A stretch of DNA of 64,000 nt from a bacterium (GCA_021781705.1 JAJXWI010000004.1:1-64000), one strand, 5' to 3'. Shown: positions 44,819 to 53,091, counted from the first letter of the stretch. Program-made: numbers and translations. The notes: a model not told the origin generated them from the sequence alone.

Positions 44819-46027
44819 TCATTTAATATTCAGAAGCAATTTTATTAACTCGTTGTTTTTCATTAGACCTAAAGATCCTTTTTCTGCTTCTTTTTCAGAA
44901 TAAGAGGTTATGGAATCAGGAGAAACATAAGGGGAAATTATCGCCACCGGAACCGGAGTTCTGGTATGCTTCTTGAGCTTTACAGGAACAGGATGGTCTG
45001 GCAATAGGGCAAACGATATGTCGTTTCTTCCTTCAAGCGCAGAAAGCACAGGGCCGACTATTTTTGAGTCGTAATCTTCTATGGCCTTTAATTTTAATTT
45101 AAGATCTCCCATGTGAGAGCATTCATCTATCGCTTCAACGTGCAGATAAACAAAGTCATGATCCTCGAGGGCACTGACTGCGGCGTCAGCCTTCCCTTTA
45201 TAATTTGTATCAATAAACCCTGTAGCTCCCGGCACTTTTATCACATCCATTCCAGCGCAAATGCCAAGTCCGAATATTACATCCACAGCGCTAATAATTG
45301 CACCTTTTTTCCCTTCATACAAATCTTTGAATTTCGGCAATGCCGGACTTTTACCCGGGCTGTGCACCCATATCGAGTTTGCCGGATTTTTAACACCCTT
45401 GTTTAAATGATGTTTTGCCAAGAACTCGGCAGTTTTAGTTGTTATTTCTTTTATAAATTGAACCGTTATTTTTGCTTCAAAAGAATTATCTGTAAACATA
45501 GGATCAAGCTCTGAAAGTTTCATGCCCTGGCATGAATCGGGTTTCTGGCACTCTATATTTAAAGAAAACTCTTTTCCGTGCAACACCATTATATTTCTGT
45601 AGCTTACGCCGGAATGAAAAGTGACCTTGTCACTGCCAAAGTGCGCCTGAATATCTAACATCATAGCCTCAGCACTTTCATTTAGTACATGGCCGGCAGA
45701 ATAATCTACAAGTACCCCGTCTTTTGTATGAACTAAATTACACCTGAACGCAATATCATCCGGAGCAAGTTTGATTCCCTGGCTTACAGCTTCTATCGGT
45801 CCTCTTCCGGGATAGTATTTCGACAAGTCATATCCGAGGATAGACATGTTAGCTACATCTGAAGAAGTCGGAAATCCTTCCGGTAGTGAAAGGAAAAGGC
45901 CATTGGCCCCATTTTTGGCGATCTTGTCCATATTCGGAGTCTTCGCATATTCCAAAGGAGTCTTACCACCGAGTTCTGCCAATGGTTCATCTGCCATCCC
46001 ATCTGCTAAAAACAAAATACTTTTCAT
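44819..46027 (-). CDS. apgM: Cofactor-independent phosphoglycerate mutase, archaeal/ApgM type
   Basis: 402 residues. Starts ILFLADGMADEPLAELGGKTPLEYA, followed by GFPTSSDVANMSILGYD with the phosphorylated Ser and GRGPIEAVSQGI, and later HVEAIDECSHMGD and LLPDHPVPVKLKKHT with the metal ligands. Interconverts 3- and 2-phosphoglycerate. AAGGAT precedes the ATG. Followed by the small Cys-rich gene, probably as one transcript. Confidence 0.93.
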   Translation of the reverse strand: MKSILFLADGMADEPLAELGGKTPLEYAKTPNMDKIAKNGANGLFLSLPEGFPTSSDVANMSILGYDLSKYYPGRGPIEAVSQGIKLAPDDIAFRCNLVHTKDGVLVDYSAGHVLNESAEAMMLDIQAHFGSDKVTFHSGVSYRNIMVLHGKEFSLNIECQKPDSCQGMKLSELDPMFTDNSFEAKITVQFIKEITTKTAEFLAKHHLNKGVKNPANSIWVHSPGKSPALPKFKDLYEGKKGAIISAVDVIFGLGICAGMDVIKVPGATGFIDTNYKGKADAAVSALEDHDFVYLHVEAIDECSHMGDLKLKLKAIEDYDSKIVGPVLSALEGRNDISFALLPDHPVPVKLKKHTRTPVPVAIISPYVSPDSITSYSEKEAEKGSLGLMKNNELIKLLLNIK

Positions 46028-46352
46028 AACAAGTTATCCTTCAAGTTATTCAATTGATTTAGATAAAACAACATCTAAGTATAAGCTGAATAAAGAAAAG
46101 TGCAATTGTAATAAGATTTGTAAAGTGTAATACTTCTGTGCAACCTACACGGGATGCGTTAAATATTCACTAAACTATGTATGTAAGTATTTAGCAAAGT
46201 ACGTTATTAAATCAATCGGACAGATGGTGAAGATTTTGAATTTTAAGTTTTAAAATTTGAGTTAAAAATACAACAATTCAACATTTAGAATTCAATATTC
46301 AAAATTTATTCATAGGGGTGGTTTCTTATACATCTTCCTTGTATATATCCAT
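46028..46352. other. Intergenic stretch
   Basis: AT-rich; contains the near-repeated phrase AATTCAACATTTAGAATTCAATATTC around 46268-46297 (two AATTCAA units). No gene or clear promoter seen. It separates the end of the APC permease unit from the apgM start. Confidence 0.35.
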
Positions 46353-46361
46353 GCTAAATAA

Positions 46362-46391
46362 AACGGGAGTTCTTTTTCAAGAACTCCCGTT
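46362..46391 (-). terminator. Strong intrinsic terminator of the APC permease gene
   Basis: A perfect 13-bp stem (AACGGGAGTTCTT / AAGAACTCCCGTT) with a four-base loop, followed on the minus strand by TTATTTAG. Confidence 0.88.
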
Positions 46392-46406
46392 GATGCCGTC
46401 TAAAAA

Positions 46407-47969
46407 TTAATTATTATCTTTTTTGTAGTAACTATTGATTCCCCAAAAATAGAATATCAGGGACATAATGCATACGACCACATTATCCCAAAAAATTGGA
46501 ATAAGTCCGATTCCTCCGAACTCTTTGCTCCCTAAATATGAGCTGATAGCTGCGAAGATCAGGAACATTATTAACCATAAGCTTGATTTAAATTGTTTAA
46601 AGAGAGAGCCCCACCCTGCTTTATTTTGATAATATACATAAAATACAAATCCGCTAAGACCAAGAAGAATTACTTGTCCGGATAAAGGCCATGTCCCCCA
46701 GTGAAGAAACAGTCCGCATATAACAAAAGCCACAGCGCATATAAAATTGGCGAACGGAAGCTTAAAGGGTCTTTCTGCGTTAGGGCGAGATTTTCTTAAC
46801 GCCATGAGAGCTATAGGCCCGCTGATATAAGTAATTATTTCTGCGACAGACAATACAGCTGCAAATTGTTGCCAGCCTCTGAAGAAAAATAGGAATATGA
46901 AACATACGATAAGGACAGTCCACAAGGCGCCTCTGGGTATTCCGTATTTTGGATTTAGTTTTCCCAGATATTTTGGCATCTGATTATTATGACTCATTCC
47001 ATATAGCATTCTTGACGTAGTTGTAAAATATGTAAGGCCTACTCCGCTGGGAGAGACAAAGACGTCAAGATAGATAAAGAGCAGGAGCACGTTCAAGTTC
47101 AGAGTAATTGCAAGTTGAGCGAAGGGCGATCCCATTGAAATTCCGCTCCACCCTTTTGCGAGATCTGAAGGAGAAAGAGCTCCGACAAATGCCACATGCA
47201 GGCCAAGATATATAATAAGGCAGAAAGCAATACTGCTAACAAGGGCGATTGGGATGTTTCTTCCGGGGTTTTTTACTTCGCCGGCAAGGTTGGCAGGTGT
47301 TTGAAATCCATTAAACGCGTAAATTATCCCGCATGCTGGTATAGCTGTAAGAACAGCATCCCATCCGTATGGAGTGAGCGTATTATTTACCACTGTGAAA
47401 TTTCTATCATGAAAAGCGACAACAATGAGTGATATAATTGTAAAGAGCGGGGTAAATATTTTAAGACAAGTAATGTAAGACATGAATTTTATAAAAAACT
47501 TGAAAGACCAGTAGTTTAAAAGGAAATAAACGAGAAGTAACAGCGATGTTGCAAGTAGTCCGCTAGTAGTAAGGTCTCCGGTAGCGTTATCGAAAAGCCC
47601 TTTTGTCCATGAGAAGTTCCATGATGAGAGGTATTGGATAGAAGCGAGCGCTTCTGTTGCAATTACAGGAGCTATGCCAAGAAAGTTTATCCATGCTGCA
47701 AAAAATCCGGCAAGCTCACCATGCGATTCATACATATAATGAACCATCCCTCCAGATTTCGGAAACATTGCGCCAAGTTCAGCTATCGTCAGGGCTATAA
47801 TCATTACTGCCACGCCACATATTGTCCAAGAAAAAATAGCTCCTGGTCCTGCCATTTTTGCGGCGGCCCCTATCCCAAATAGCCATCCGGACCCGATTAT
47901 ACATACGATGCCCGATAGGATAAGAGAAAATAGACCTATCACTCGTTTTGGTTCATTCTTATTTTCCAT
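46407..47969 (-). CDS. APC-family amino acid permease (GadC/AGT-like)
   Basis: 520 residues from the ATG at 47969 (MENKNEPKRVIGLFSLILSG), preceded by AAAGGA. About twelve to fourteen membrane segments. GIVCIIGSGWLFGIGAAAKMAGPGAIFSW is the unwound-helix signature of APC permeases, and FNGFQTPANLAGEVKNPGRNIPIAL is the loop found in glutamate:GABA-antiporter-like members. Substrate not certain. Ends at a strong terminator and is preceded by a ~300-base leader shared with the organophosphate-type transporter at 6782. Confidence 0.85.
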   Translation of the reverse strand: MENKNEPKRVIGLFSLILSGIVCIIGSGWLFGIGAAAKMAGPGAIFSWTICGVAVMIIALTIAELGAMFPKSGGMVHYMYESHGELAGFFAAWINFLGIAPVIATEALASIQYLSSWNFSWTKGLFDNATGDLTTSGLLATSLLLLVYFLLNYWSFKFFIKFMSYITCLKIFTPLFTIISLIVVAFHDRNFTVVNNTLTPYGWDAVLTAIPACGIIYAFNGFQTPANLAGEVKNPGRNIPIALVSSIAFCLIIYLGLHVAFVGALSPSDLAKGWSGISMGSPFAQLAITLNLNVLLLFIYLDVFVSPSGVGLTYFTTTSRMLYGMSHNNQMPKYLGKLNPKYGIPRGALWTVLIVCFIFLFFFRGWQQFAAVLSVAEIITYISGPIALMALRKSRPNAERPFKLPFANFICAVAFVICGLFLHWGTWPLSGQVILLGLSGFVFYVYYQNKAGWGSLFKQFKSSLWLIMFLIFAAISSYLGSKEFGGIGLIPIFWDNVVVCIMSLIFYFWGINSYYKKDNN

Positions 47970-48024
47970 ACTTTTGTCCTTTTTTTTAAAATTCAATATT
48001 TTATTAATTCTACTGTAAAATTAA

Positions 48025-48326
48025 AAATAACAAAGCCCCGGGTAGATTTTTATCATAAATAGACCGAGTATGCCCATCTGTATTGTACCTAAATTCCCCC
48101 ATTGCTATTCTGTCGACTATCTAATCACCACGTGAACCTTGCGAAATGCGTTCGTATCGTAACCACGTTTCTCTTTTGAATGGTGAAACTCTTATCCAGC
48201 TTATCGCTACATTATACTTTTTCACTTTTTCATGATTTTTAATTTGTGTTTTTATTTATTTTTTTATTTCTTTGTGAAGGTTGTTCTCTTTCTTGAAAAA
48301 TAATCCATATTTTGCATAGTTATTTC
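48025..48326 (-). promoter_or_regulatory. Conserved 5' leader, copy B (candidate cis-regulatory RNA)
   Basis: Read on the minus strand towards the permease start at 47969. It carries the same ordered blocks as 8174-8388: GAAATAACTA, CCTTCACAAAGAAAT, the A-rich block with ACAAATTAAAAATCAT, AAAAGTGAAAAAG, CAGATGGGCA, AAAATCTACCCGGGGCTTTG and TTATTTTT. The middle is longer here and has its own pairing arms (TTTCACCA/TGGTGA, ACGTG/CACGT). The remaining 48327-48552 towards the epimerase gene is AT-rich and shows no gene. Confidence 0.6.
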
Positions 48327-48552
48327 GCATGCTTGGCAAGAATTTTATGTGTTGTACTACATGAATATTAAAAAATCAAAAAAGAAGGGAGTACAGTTTT
48401 TGAAAAATGATTAACTGTTTTAAGTGTTGAACCTTTGAGCTTGTAACTTTTTATAATTTAAGATAGAGTAACAAAAGTTATTTACTTTTGCCGGCTCCGG
48501 CCCTAATTTTGCAATGTTTTTGTTAATAATATTAAGTCTAAGGTATAAAGTT

Positions 48553-48951
48553 ATGAAAAAACTGGATCATATCGGAATCGCGGTTAAATCCATAGAAGAG
48601 GCTTTAAAGCTTTACTCGGGACTTTTGGGATATCAGTCAAAAGGGGAAGAAGTGCTTGAAACCAGGGGCATAAAAGTATGCTTTCTTGATGTTAATGGAA
48701 CAAAGATAGAATTACTTCAGCCAGTAAGAGAAGATTCAGATATTTCAAAGTATCTCGAAAAGAAGGGCGAAGGCCTTCATCATCTCGCGTATAGCGTTGA
48801 TAATGTTCAGGAAATGATAGACAAGGCTAAAGCAATGGGGCTTACGACGCTAAGCGATACGCCTAAACCAGGCGCGCATAATACTCTTATAGCTTTCATA
48901 CATCCGAAATCGGCAAATGGTGTCTTAACAGAACTTGTTCAACATAATTAA
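48553..48951 (+). CDS. mce: Methylmalonyl-CoA epimerase
   Basis: 132 residues, a glyoxalase-fold enzyme. MKKLDHIGIAVKSIEEAL, the metal His in LDHIG, GTKIELLQP and EGLHHLAYSV, and the C-terminal VLTELVQ fit the family. It interconverts the (R) and (S) forms of methylmalonyl-CoA. I start at 48553 because the longer frame to 48514 has no family resemblance. First gene of the operon with the decarboxylase subunits, 14 bases before the next start. Confidence 0.93.
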   Translation: MKKLDHIGIAVKSIEEALKLYSGLLGYQSKGEEVLETRGIKVCFLDVNGTKIELLQPVREDSDISKYLEKKGEGLHHLAYSVDNVQEMIDKAKAMGLTTLSDTPKPGAHNTLIAFIHPKSANGVLTELVQHN

Positions 48952-48965
48952 GGAGATTCTGAAGA

Positions 48966-50534
48966 ATGTCTAACTGTAATAATAACGATGCTCTCGGACA
49001 TATACTTGATGCACTTAAGGCCAGAGATCAAAAACTTGACCTCGCCGGAGGCGAAGCAGCTATAGAAAAACAGCACGCGCAGGGCAAGCTCACAGCAAGG
49101 GAAAGAATCCTGGCTTTGGTAGATGAGGGATCCTTTCAAGAGATAGATAAGTTTGTCAAGCATAGAGGTACATACTTCGGTTTGGATAAAAAAGAAATAC
49201 CTTACGATGCGGTAGTTACTGGATTTGGGACTGTTAATGGGCAGAAAATTGCTGTTTTTTCCCAGGATTTTACAGTTCAGGCAGGTTCTCTCGGCGAAAT
49301 GCACGCCAAGAAAATTATAAAGCTGCAGGATCTTGCGCTAAAATATAGCATTCCGATTATCGGAATAAACGACTCGGGCGGCGCCAGGATACAGGAAGGT
49401 GTAGATGCTTTGTTCGGGTACGGCGGGATTTTTCTTAGAAATACTCATGCTTCGGGTGTGATTCCACAGATTTCAATAATTTCAGGTCCGTGCGCCGGAG
49501 GAGCAGTTTATTCTCCCGCTATTACTGACTTTATAATAATGGTAGATGAGATTTCTCAGATGTTTATAACCGGGCCGGCTGTCGTCAAGGCGGTTACCAA
49601 TGAGGATATAGACAAGGACGGGCTCGGAGGAGCAGTGATTCACAATAGCGTAAGCGGCGTTGCTCATTTCATAGCAAAGAGCGATGAAGACGCTATGAAT
49701 TTGACAAGAAAGATTCTTTCTTATATTCCGTCGAACAATCAGTATAAAGTTGAAGATAGTGAATACGATGTCGACCAAAAACTTGACGAAAAAATTTATA
49801 ATATAGTTCCGGTTGATCCTAAAAAAGCGTTTGATGTAAGAGATATTATAACTGTGGTTTTTGATTCTGGAACTTTTCTTGAAGTGCAGCCATATTTCGC
49901 CCAGAACATAGTTGTAGGTTTTGCTAGAATTGCCGGAAAATCCGTCGGAATAATTGCAAATCAGCCGAATATTTTGGCCGGCGTACTGGATATTAACGCT
50001 TCGGATAAATCCGCAAGATTTATCCGGTTCTGCGATGCGTTCAATATTCCGATTATCACATTTGTTGATACCCCTGGGTTTTTGCCCGGCGTAGGGCAGG
50101 AGCACAGCGGAGTAATCAGGCATGGAGCAAAACTGCTTTATGCTTATTCAGAAGCTTCCGTTCCTATGGTTTCCATTATTCTTAGAAAATCTTACGGCGG
50201 CGCTTACATTGCAATGGCATCACAACACCTTGGTGCTGATTTTGTTTACGCATGGCCTGGCGCTGAAATTGCCGTGATGGGAGCTAATGGTGCCGCGAAC
50301 ATTATTTTTGCGAGGGAAATAGCCGGTTCTTCAAACCCTGAAGAAACGCGTGACGCAAAAATAGAGGAATACAAAAATAAGTTCAGTAATCCTTATATCG
50401 CGGCAGAACGAGGCTATATCGAAGGCGTTATAGACCCTATAGACACAAGAAAAGTGATTATAAAAGCTCTTTCTTTCGCGGAAGATAAAGCTGAAATAAG
50501 ACCCAAGAGAAAACATGGGAATATTCCTCTTTAA
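48966..50534 (+). CDS. mmdA: Acyl-CoA carboxyltransferase alpha subunit (methylmalonyl-CoA decarboxylase / propionyl-CoA carboxylase type)
   Basis: 522 residues. Two carboxyltransferase halves: KQHAQGKLTARERILALVDEGSFQEID, FSQDFTVQAGSLGEMHAKKI, GINDSGGARIQEGVDAL and GPCAGGAVYSPAITDF in the first; FVDTPGFLPGVGQEHSGVIRHGAKLLYA and RKSYGGAYIAM in the second. With the adjacent biotin carrier and the small subunit-like gene, the context is that of the sodium-pumping methylmalonyl-CoA decarboxylase; a propionyl-CoA carboxylase role cannot be excluded. AAGGAG precedes the ATG. Confidence 0.92.
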   Translation: MSNCNNNDALGHILDALKARDQKLDLAGGEAAIEKQHAQGKLTARERILALVDEGSFQEIDKFVKHRGTYFGLDKKEIPYDAVVTGFGTVNGQKIAVFSQDFTVQAGSLGEMHAKKIIKLQDLALKYSIPIIGINDSGGARIQEGVDALFGYGGIFLRNTHASGVIPQISIISGPCAGGAVYSPAITDFIIMVDEISQMFITGPAVVKAVTNEDIDKDGLGGAVIHNSVSGVAHFIAKSDEDAMNLTRKILSYIPSNNQYKVEDSEYDVDQKLDEKIYNIVPVDPKKAFDVRDIITVVFDSGTFLEVQPYFAQNIVVGFARIAGKSVGIIANQPNILAGVLDINASDKSARFIRFCDAFNIPIITFVDTPGFLPGVGQEHSGVIRHGAKLLYAYSEASVPMVSIILRKSYGGAYIAMASQHLGADFVYAWPGAEIAVMGANGAANIIFAREIAGSSNPEETRDAKIEEYKNKFSNPYIAAERGYIEGVIDPIDTRKVIIKALSFAEDKAEIRPKRKHGNIPL

Positions 50535-50558
50535 ACTTAATTAAGGAGTTGTTAAGTT

Positions 50559-50711
50559 ATGAGTAAAGATAACATAAGACTTGACGAGGAAATTGTTGCG
50601 GTAATAACAGCAGCTGTCTCTGTTTATATGGGACACGAGAATTTTACGGTCAGGAGTATTAAGCCTTCTGTGCCGGAGCTAGGGAAATTAAAATTGAATA
50701 CTGGGAATTAA
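50559..50711 (+). CDS. Small decarboxylase subunit-like protein (MmdE/OadG-tail-like)
   Basis: 50 residues, MSKDNIRLDEEIVAVITAAV.... The pattern EIVAVITAAVSVYMGHENFTVRSIKP matches the C-terminal region of OadG/MmdD-type gamma or delta subunits (IAAAIAAY...VRSIRR). It stands between the carboxyltransferase and the biotin carrier, with AAGGAG eleven bases before the ATG. No membrane helix is present, so it resembles the short epsilon subunit rather than a whole gamma subunit. Confidence 0.75.
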   Translation: MSKDNIRLDEEIVAVITAAVSVYMGHENFTVRSIKPSVPELGKLKLNTGN

Positions 50712-50739
50712 ATTTTGTTAATTAGAAAGGCGTTTTTAT

Positions 50740-51117
50740 ATGAAAGTGTTTAAAGTAAAAGTTAATAATACATCTTACGATGTGGAAGTTGAAGAAGTAA
50801 AATCCGGAACTTCGTCCGTTCTGGCGGTTGGCGTGAAGCCGGCGCCAGTTACGGCAAATATTAAAAAAGTTGTATCTTCTAAGGGTAAAGTTGCGGGCGG
50901 CTCTTTTGTAATAAAGGCTCCGCTTCCTGGCTTGATCGTAGAAATTGCTGTTGAAACAGGGAAGGCCATAAAACAAGGCGAAAAAGTACTCGTGCTTGAG
51001 GCTATGAAAATGGAAAATACAATTCTGTCTCCTGTTAGCGGGACTGTTGATAAAATAATTGTAAAAGTTGGAGAATCTGTTAACAGCAGTCAGGAAATGA
51101 TTGTTATCAAAGCTTAA
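50740..51117 (+). CDS. Biotin carboxyl carrier subunit of the decarboxylase
   Basis: 125 residues. N-terminal KVFKVKVNNTSYDVEVEEV, a linker rich in Ala, Val and Pro, and a biotinyl domain with LVLEAMKMENTILSPVSGTV, the Lys in EAMKM being the biotin site. The counterpart of MmdC/GcdC. AAAGG precedes the ATG. The membrane beta subunit that would make a sodium pump is not in the window. Confidence 0.93.
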   Translation: MKVFKVKVNNTSYDVEVEEVKSGTSSVLAVGVKPAPVTANIKKVVSSKGKVAGGSFVIKAPLPGLIVEIAVETGKAIKQGEKVLVLEAMKMENTILSPVSGTVDKIIVKVGESVNSSQEMIVIKA

Positions 51118-51153
51118 TTCTATGTTGTTTGCTTGGGAATTGGATATTCATGT

Positions 51154-51666
51154 ATGATCTTATCTAAAAGGTTCAAGAGAAAACTTAAAATATATTATTC
51201 CAAGCTTGTCAGATCCAAAGGTTCGATTCACAGCGTAGCGATGGGAATTGCTATTGGTACTTTTATGAGCGTAGCTATTCCTCTTGGTCAGATACTAATA
51301 GCCATTCCATTGGCATTTATTTTCAAGGCCCACAGGGGTATGGCTATTTTGTTTACTTTTATTTCCAACCCGTATACTACGCCGATTTTATACCCTGTTG
51401 CTTGTCTCGTTGGAGCTAAAATGCTCGGCATAAGTTTGACTTTAGCTCAGGTGCAGTTGTCAGTTCATGAAGTTTTTTCTTCTTTTAGATTTCATGAGAT
51501 TTCCGAAATAGGCTGGGACCTTTTTATTTCGTTTATGATTGGCGGTCCGATTATTGGATTGGCTATGGCTGTTCCGGGATATTTCATATCTGTCCGTATT
51601 ATTTTCGCGTACAGAAAAAGAAGAGATTATCACAGAATGCTAAAGAATCTTACTGGAAAAGAATAA
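51154..51666 (+). CDS. DUF2062 membrane protein
   Basis: 170 residues with three to four membrane segments. SIHSVAMGIAIGTFMSVAIPLGQ and FTFISNPYTTPILYPVACLVGAKMLG are typical of DUF2062. Function unknown; sometimes next to glycosyltransferases. I use the ATG at 51154, since the earlier TTG at 51133 has no ribosome-binding site. It begins 36 bases after the biotin carrier and may be the last gene of the operon. Confidence 0.8.
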   Translation: MILSKRFKRKLKIYYSKLVRSKGSIHSVAMGIAIGTFMSVAIPLGQILIAIPLAFIFKAHRGMAILFTFISNPYTTPILYPVACLVGAKMLGISLTLAQVQLSVHEVFSSFRFHEISEIGWDLFISFMIGGPIIGLAMAVPGYFISVRIIFAYRKRRDYHRMLKNLTGKE

Positions 51667-51789
51667 AAGACGTCCTTTATGAGAACAAAGCCGATTTTCA
51701 TCGGCTCCGGCGACAGGTCTAATTTTTCTGGAAGAAAAATTATTTAACATTGCTGAAATTGTTAACCAAAAATTGAGATTTTTGAGCTA

Positions 51790-52267
51790 CTATGGTGACA
51801 GCTGCCATTGAGAGTCATAATTATTTAAATAGAGTGCGTAGTTTACTTCGTGCTTGTAATAAATCATGTTTTGTGCATTATTGAATTTTTTCGTTTGTGC
51901 ACCGATGTGCCAACTGATGATCTCTCTTGCTATGTCTGGTTTATCATCGTCGGTAGCTGTTACCCATTTGATCCCATCCTCAACCCCTCCAGAGGAATTT
52001 TTTCTGCGGTTTATTGGTGGTGGGGTAGGTTTTGTGAGGCTTTCGTATGCTTGACCAGCTAAATTTTGATCAGGGTAAAGTGTCTCGTTTTGGATACAAT
52101 CATTGGAATGCAGAATGTCTGATTCCCATGGGAAGTATATCTTTGCTTGATCGGCTGCATAGTTTACTCCCGCTGCGTAATATATAATATTTGTTTATTT
52201 CCTATTCTTTCCTGGTATTTAATCCATTGATTGATCTGAAAGGCTAGCAATTTTTTAGTGTCTTCAT
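51790..52267 (-). pseudogene. Broken gene of unknown family, two frame breaks
   Basis: On the minus strand an ATG at 52267, with AGGAC eight bases before it, reads MKTLKN and then stops. One base later in frame comes LLAFQINQWIKYQERIGNKQ, and a second shift leads into a 133-codon open frame (IYYAAGVNYAADQAKIYFPW..., ending YLNNYDSQWQLSP) that has no start codon of its own. One missing A in a run of six and one missing base in an AT run near 52188-52195 would restore a single ~160-residue protein. It may be a true pseudogene or two sequencing errors. Lies downstream of mraZ and the 59-residue gene on the same strand. The rest of 51667-52350 shows only a TCGAGC-type hairpin near 52322-52340. 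Confidence 0.6.
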
Positions 52268-52350
52268 TTTGTTTGTCCTATCTTGGCGACTTTATTATTA
52301 TATTAAGGAAGAGCTTACGAGTGTATCACACGCTCGAGGGTTCGAGCACG

Positions 52351-52530
52351 TTATACTATAGACAATTCATTTTTCAGCAAAAGATAAGAAGAACCATTAA
52401 TCATAACGTCAAAATAATTAGGATTGTACCTGTTTCCATAAATCCCCATTATTATGCCTGTCTGGTTGTGAACTATTTTGTTTTGCTGATTTAGTGGTTT
52501 TACTTTTACGAATCTATTAATTGTAAGCAC
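52351..52530 (-). CDS. Small protein of unknown function downstream of mraZ
   Basis: 59 residues from a GTG at 52530, preceded by the strong site TTAGGAGGAG. It reads as an SH3-like small beta protein (TGIIMGIYGNRYNPNYFDVM then SSYLLLKNELSIV). The gap from the mraZ stop is 25 bases, so it is cotranscribed with mraZ. No family recognised. In most genomes rsmH follows mraZ; here it does not. Confidence 0.6.
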   Translation of the reverse strand: MLTINRFVKVKPLNQQNKIVHNQTGIIMGIYGNRYNPNYFDVMINGSSYLLLKNELSIV

Positions 52531-52555
52531 GTTTCTCCTCCTAAAAGCTGGTTTG

Positions 52556-53032
52556 TTATTTTTCAAGCAACAGGTCTTTTGCCATTTCTCTGTTAGCTTT
52601 TTCATTCATGTGTTCATTAATTTTGGTAAGCTCTTCTGTCCAGCGGTCTAGCCTCCAGATTTCTACTCCTATTTCACATCCGACAATCATTACTTCAGCC
52701 CCAGGTTTTATACCGCTGAAATCACGGTACCCTTGCGGGATAGTTACTCGTCCCTGGGCAGAAATTCTCTCTGTTTGAGAGAATGATCCGAATCTTCTTA
52801 AATTCCTTCTATAAACTATGCTGGATGCAGCTTTTTCCGTCGGATTTAACTCGCCCTCTCTCATTTTGAGATAAACAGCTTCCGGATAGACTCCTATGGC
52901 TCCTTCGGGAAGACAGTGCAGAACAACCTCAAATCCTCCATTGTTCTCAAAATCATTGAGAACTCTCGGACTGAGTTTTATTCTGCCATTAGAATCTATC
53001 AGAGCTTTGTCTTGTCCACAAAAATGGAGCAT
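52556..53032 (-). CDS. mraZ: MraZ-like transcriptional regulator (double AbrB domain)
   Basis: 158 residues with two SpoVT/AbrB-type halves: DKALIDSNGRIKLSPRVLNDF and, around residue 87, QTERISAQGRVTIPQGYRDF. Length and two-fold design match MraZ, which binds DNA as a ring-shaped oligomer and represses its own promoter. Here it is far from a division and cell-wall cluster: no rsmH, ftsL or murE follows, only a small gene and a broken gene. Its promoter carries evenly spaced TGGAN boxes. Confidence 0.82.
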   Translation of the reverse strand: MLHFCGQDKALIDSNGRIKLSPRVLNDFENNGGFEVVLHCLPEGAIGVYPEAVYLKMREGELNPTEKAASSIVYRRNLRRFGSFSQTERISAQGRVTIPQGYRDFSGIKPGAEVMIVGCEIGVEIWRLDRWTEELTKINEHMNEKANREMAKDLLLEK

Positions 53033-53039
53033 GTTTTTC

Positions 53040-53091
53040 TCCAGTTTATTCCATTACAATCCATTATATTCCAATATTTTCCTAAAAACAA
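53040..53091 (-). promoter_or_regulatory. mraZ promoter with MraZ-type operator boxes
   Basis: On the minus strand: -35 TTGTTT (53086-53091), 17 bases, then a perfect -10 TATAAT (53063-53068). TGGA boxes begin at 53073, 53063, 53053 and 53043, exactly 10 bp apart, with a fifth weaker AGGA at 53083. Known MraZ operators are TGGGN repeats with 5-bp spacers. The boxes cover the -10, the likely start point and the ribosome-binding site. Confidence 0.75.

Noticed and set aside
51850-52062. Plus-strand frames of 60-70 codons
   Set aside because: Shadows of the longer minus-strand frame of the broken gene, whose amino acid make-up is far more protein-like.
52321-52345. CTCGAGGGTTCGAGCA, resembling a tRNA T arm
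   Set aside because: No acceptor stem, anticodon arm or CCA can be formed around it; it is only a short hairpin.
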